6,703 bases of DNA from Bacteroidales bacterium (GTDB lineage: Bacteria; Bacteroidota; Bacteroidia; Bacteroidales; Bacteroidaceae): positions 1 to 6,703 of the forward strand of contig WFMB01000135.1 of the NCBI GenBank assembly GCA_009177185.1, written 5' to 3'. Numbering within the stretch: position 1 is the stretch's first letter; every line of letters begins with the position of its first letter. The notes under the pieces are model-generated. The model was not told the DNA's origin. It saw only the letters and a list, made by a program, of their open reading frames with translations, and did no database searches. The translations under genes and the position numbers were made by a program. This document shows, piece after piece, positions 6,562 to 6,703 of the stretch.

Positions 6562-6703
6562 TTAAAAAAGCGTTTCGTAGAAGTCACTGTAAGCTTGTTT
6601 GAAAGCATCACCTTCAACTGGCTCCAACATAGGCATATTCTGCGACTTCGTATATTCTACGATAGAAGGGTCAACCTCATTATTCTCCACGATAACACCA
6701 TCG
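6562..6703 (-). CDS. glgA: C-terminal end of a probable glycogen/starch synthase (partial)
   Basis: The reverse strand is open from the window edge for 46 codons to a TAA at 6564-6562. The tail begins DGVIVENNEVDP and ends DFYETLF. This resembles, from memory, the C-terminus of Bacteroidales glycogen synthases, a GT5-type glucosyltransferase that extends alpha-1,4-glucan from ADP- or UDP-glucose in the cytoplasm. The gene order (this tail, then DUF4270 on the same strand after 8 bases) supports the call. No catalytic part is in the window, so this rests on a short tail plus context; any other protein with a similar tail cannot be excluded. Confidence 0.6.
   Translation of the reverse strand, partial: DGVIVENNEVDPSIVEYTKSQNMPMLEPVEGDAFKQAYSDFYETLF

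Overview
The window looks like a chromosomal segment of a Bacteroidales bacterium, most likely Prevotella/Segatella or a close relative. Three lines of evidence point there. The gene families fit: a DUF4270 lipoprotein next to the end of a probable glycogen synthase, an OadG-type sodium-pump subunit, and an exported protein with an Ala|Gln signal-peptide junction. Promoter-like TAnnTTTG motifs, the Bacteroidetes -7 element, occur in the intergenic gaps. Gene starts lack Shine-Dalgarno sequences and have A/T-rich leaders. No transposase, integrase, CRISPR array, tRNA or rRNA was seen, and no gene-free stretch exceeds 300 bases.

Layout. (1) Bases 1-298, minus strand: the N-terminal 99 codons of an OadG-family subunit of a sodium-translocating decarboxylase, cut by the window edge. 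(2) Bases 299-475: a divergent promoter region with a perfect TAnnTTTG on each strand. (3) Bases 476-2843, plus strand: a two-gene unit, a GatC-like PTS IIC membrane permease followed 31 bases later by KduI (5-keto-4-deoxyuronate isomerase), closed by a strong intrinsic terminator at 2870-2905. (4) Bases 2915-5154, plus strand: a near-consensus promoter, then a ModF-like twin ABC ATPase overlapping (ATGA) a small YqiA-type alpha/beta hydrolase. (5) Bases 5198-6703, minus strand and convergent with the previous unit: a DUF4270 lipoprotein preceded, 8 bases upstream, by the C-terminal 46 codons of a probable glycogen synthase that continues beyond the window.

Most interesting point. The gatC-kduI pair is unusual in two ways. 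No PTS IIA or IIB component is encoded beside the IIC permease. KduI, a cytosolic enzyme in its well-studied relatives, here starts with a convincing signal peptide fused almost exactly at the usual KduI start, while keeping all four metal ligands. Together they suggest a pathway in which the ketouronate released from pectin- or glycosaminoglycan-type unsaturated oligosaccharides is isomerised in the periplasm. The product would then be imported by an IIC permease working without phosphorylation. The localisation and metal site are read from the sequence; the coupled import route is inference.

The ModF-like ATPase is not next to molybdate transporter genes. Its first nucleotide-binding domain has lost the catalytic glutamate and the H-loop histidine, while the second domain is intact. 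Its co-transcribed hydrolase has an apparently complete catalytic triad. The DUF4270/glycogen synthase pair appears to be an ordinary conserved Bacteroidales arrangement of unknown purpose.
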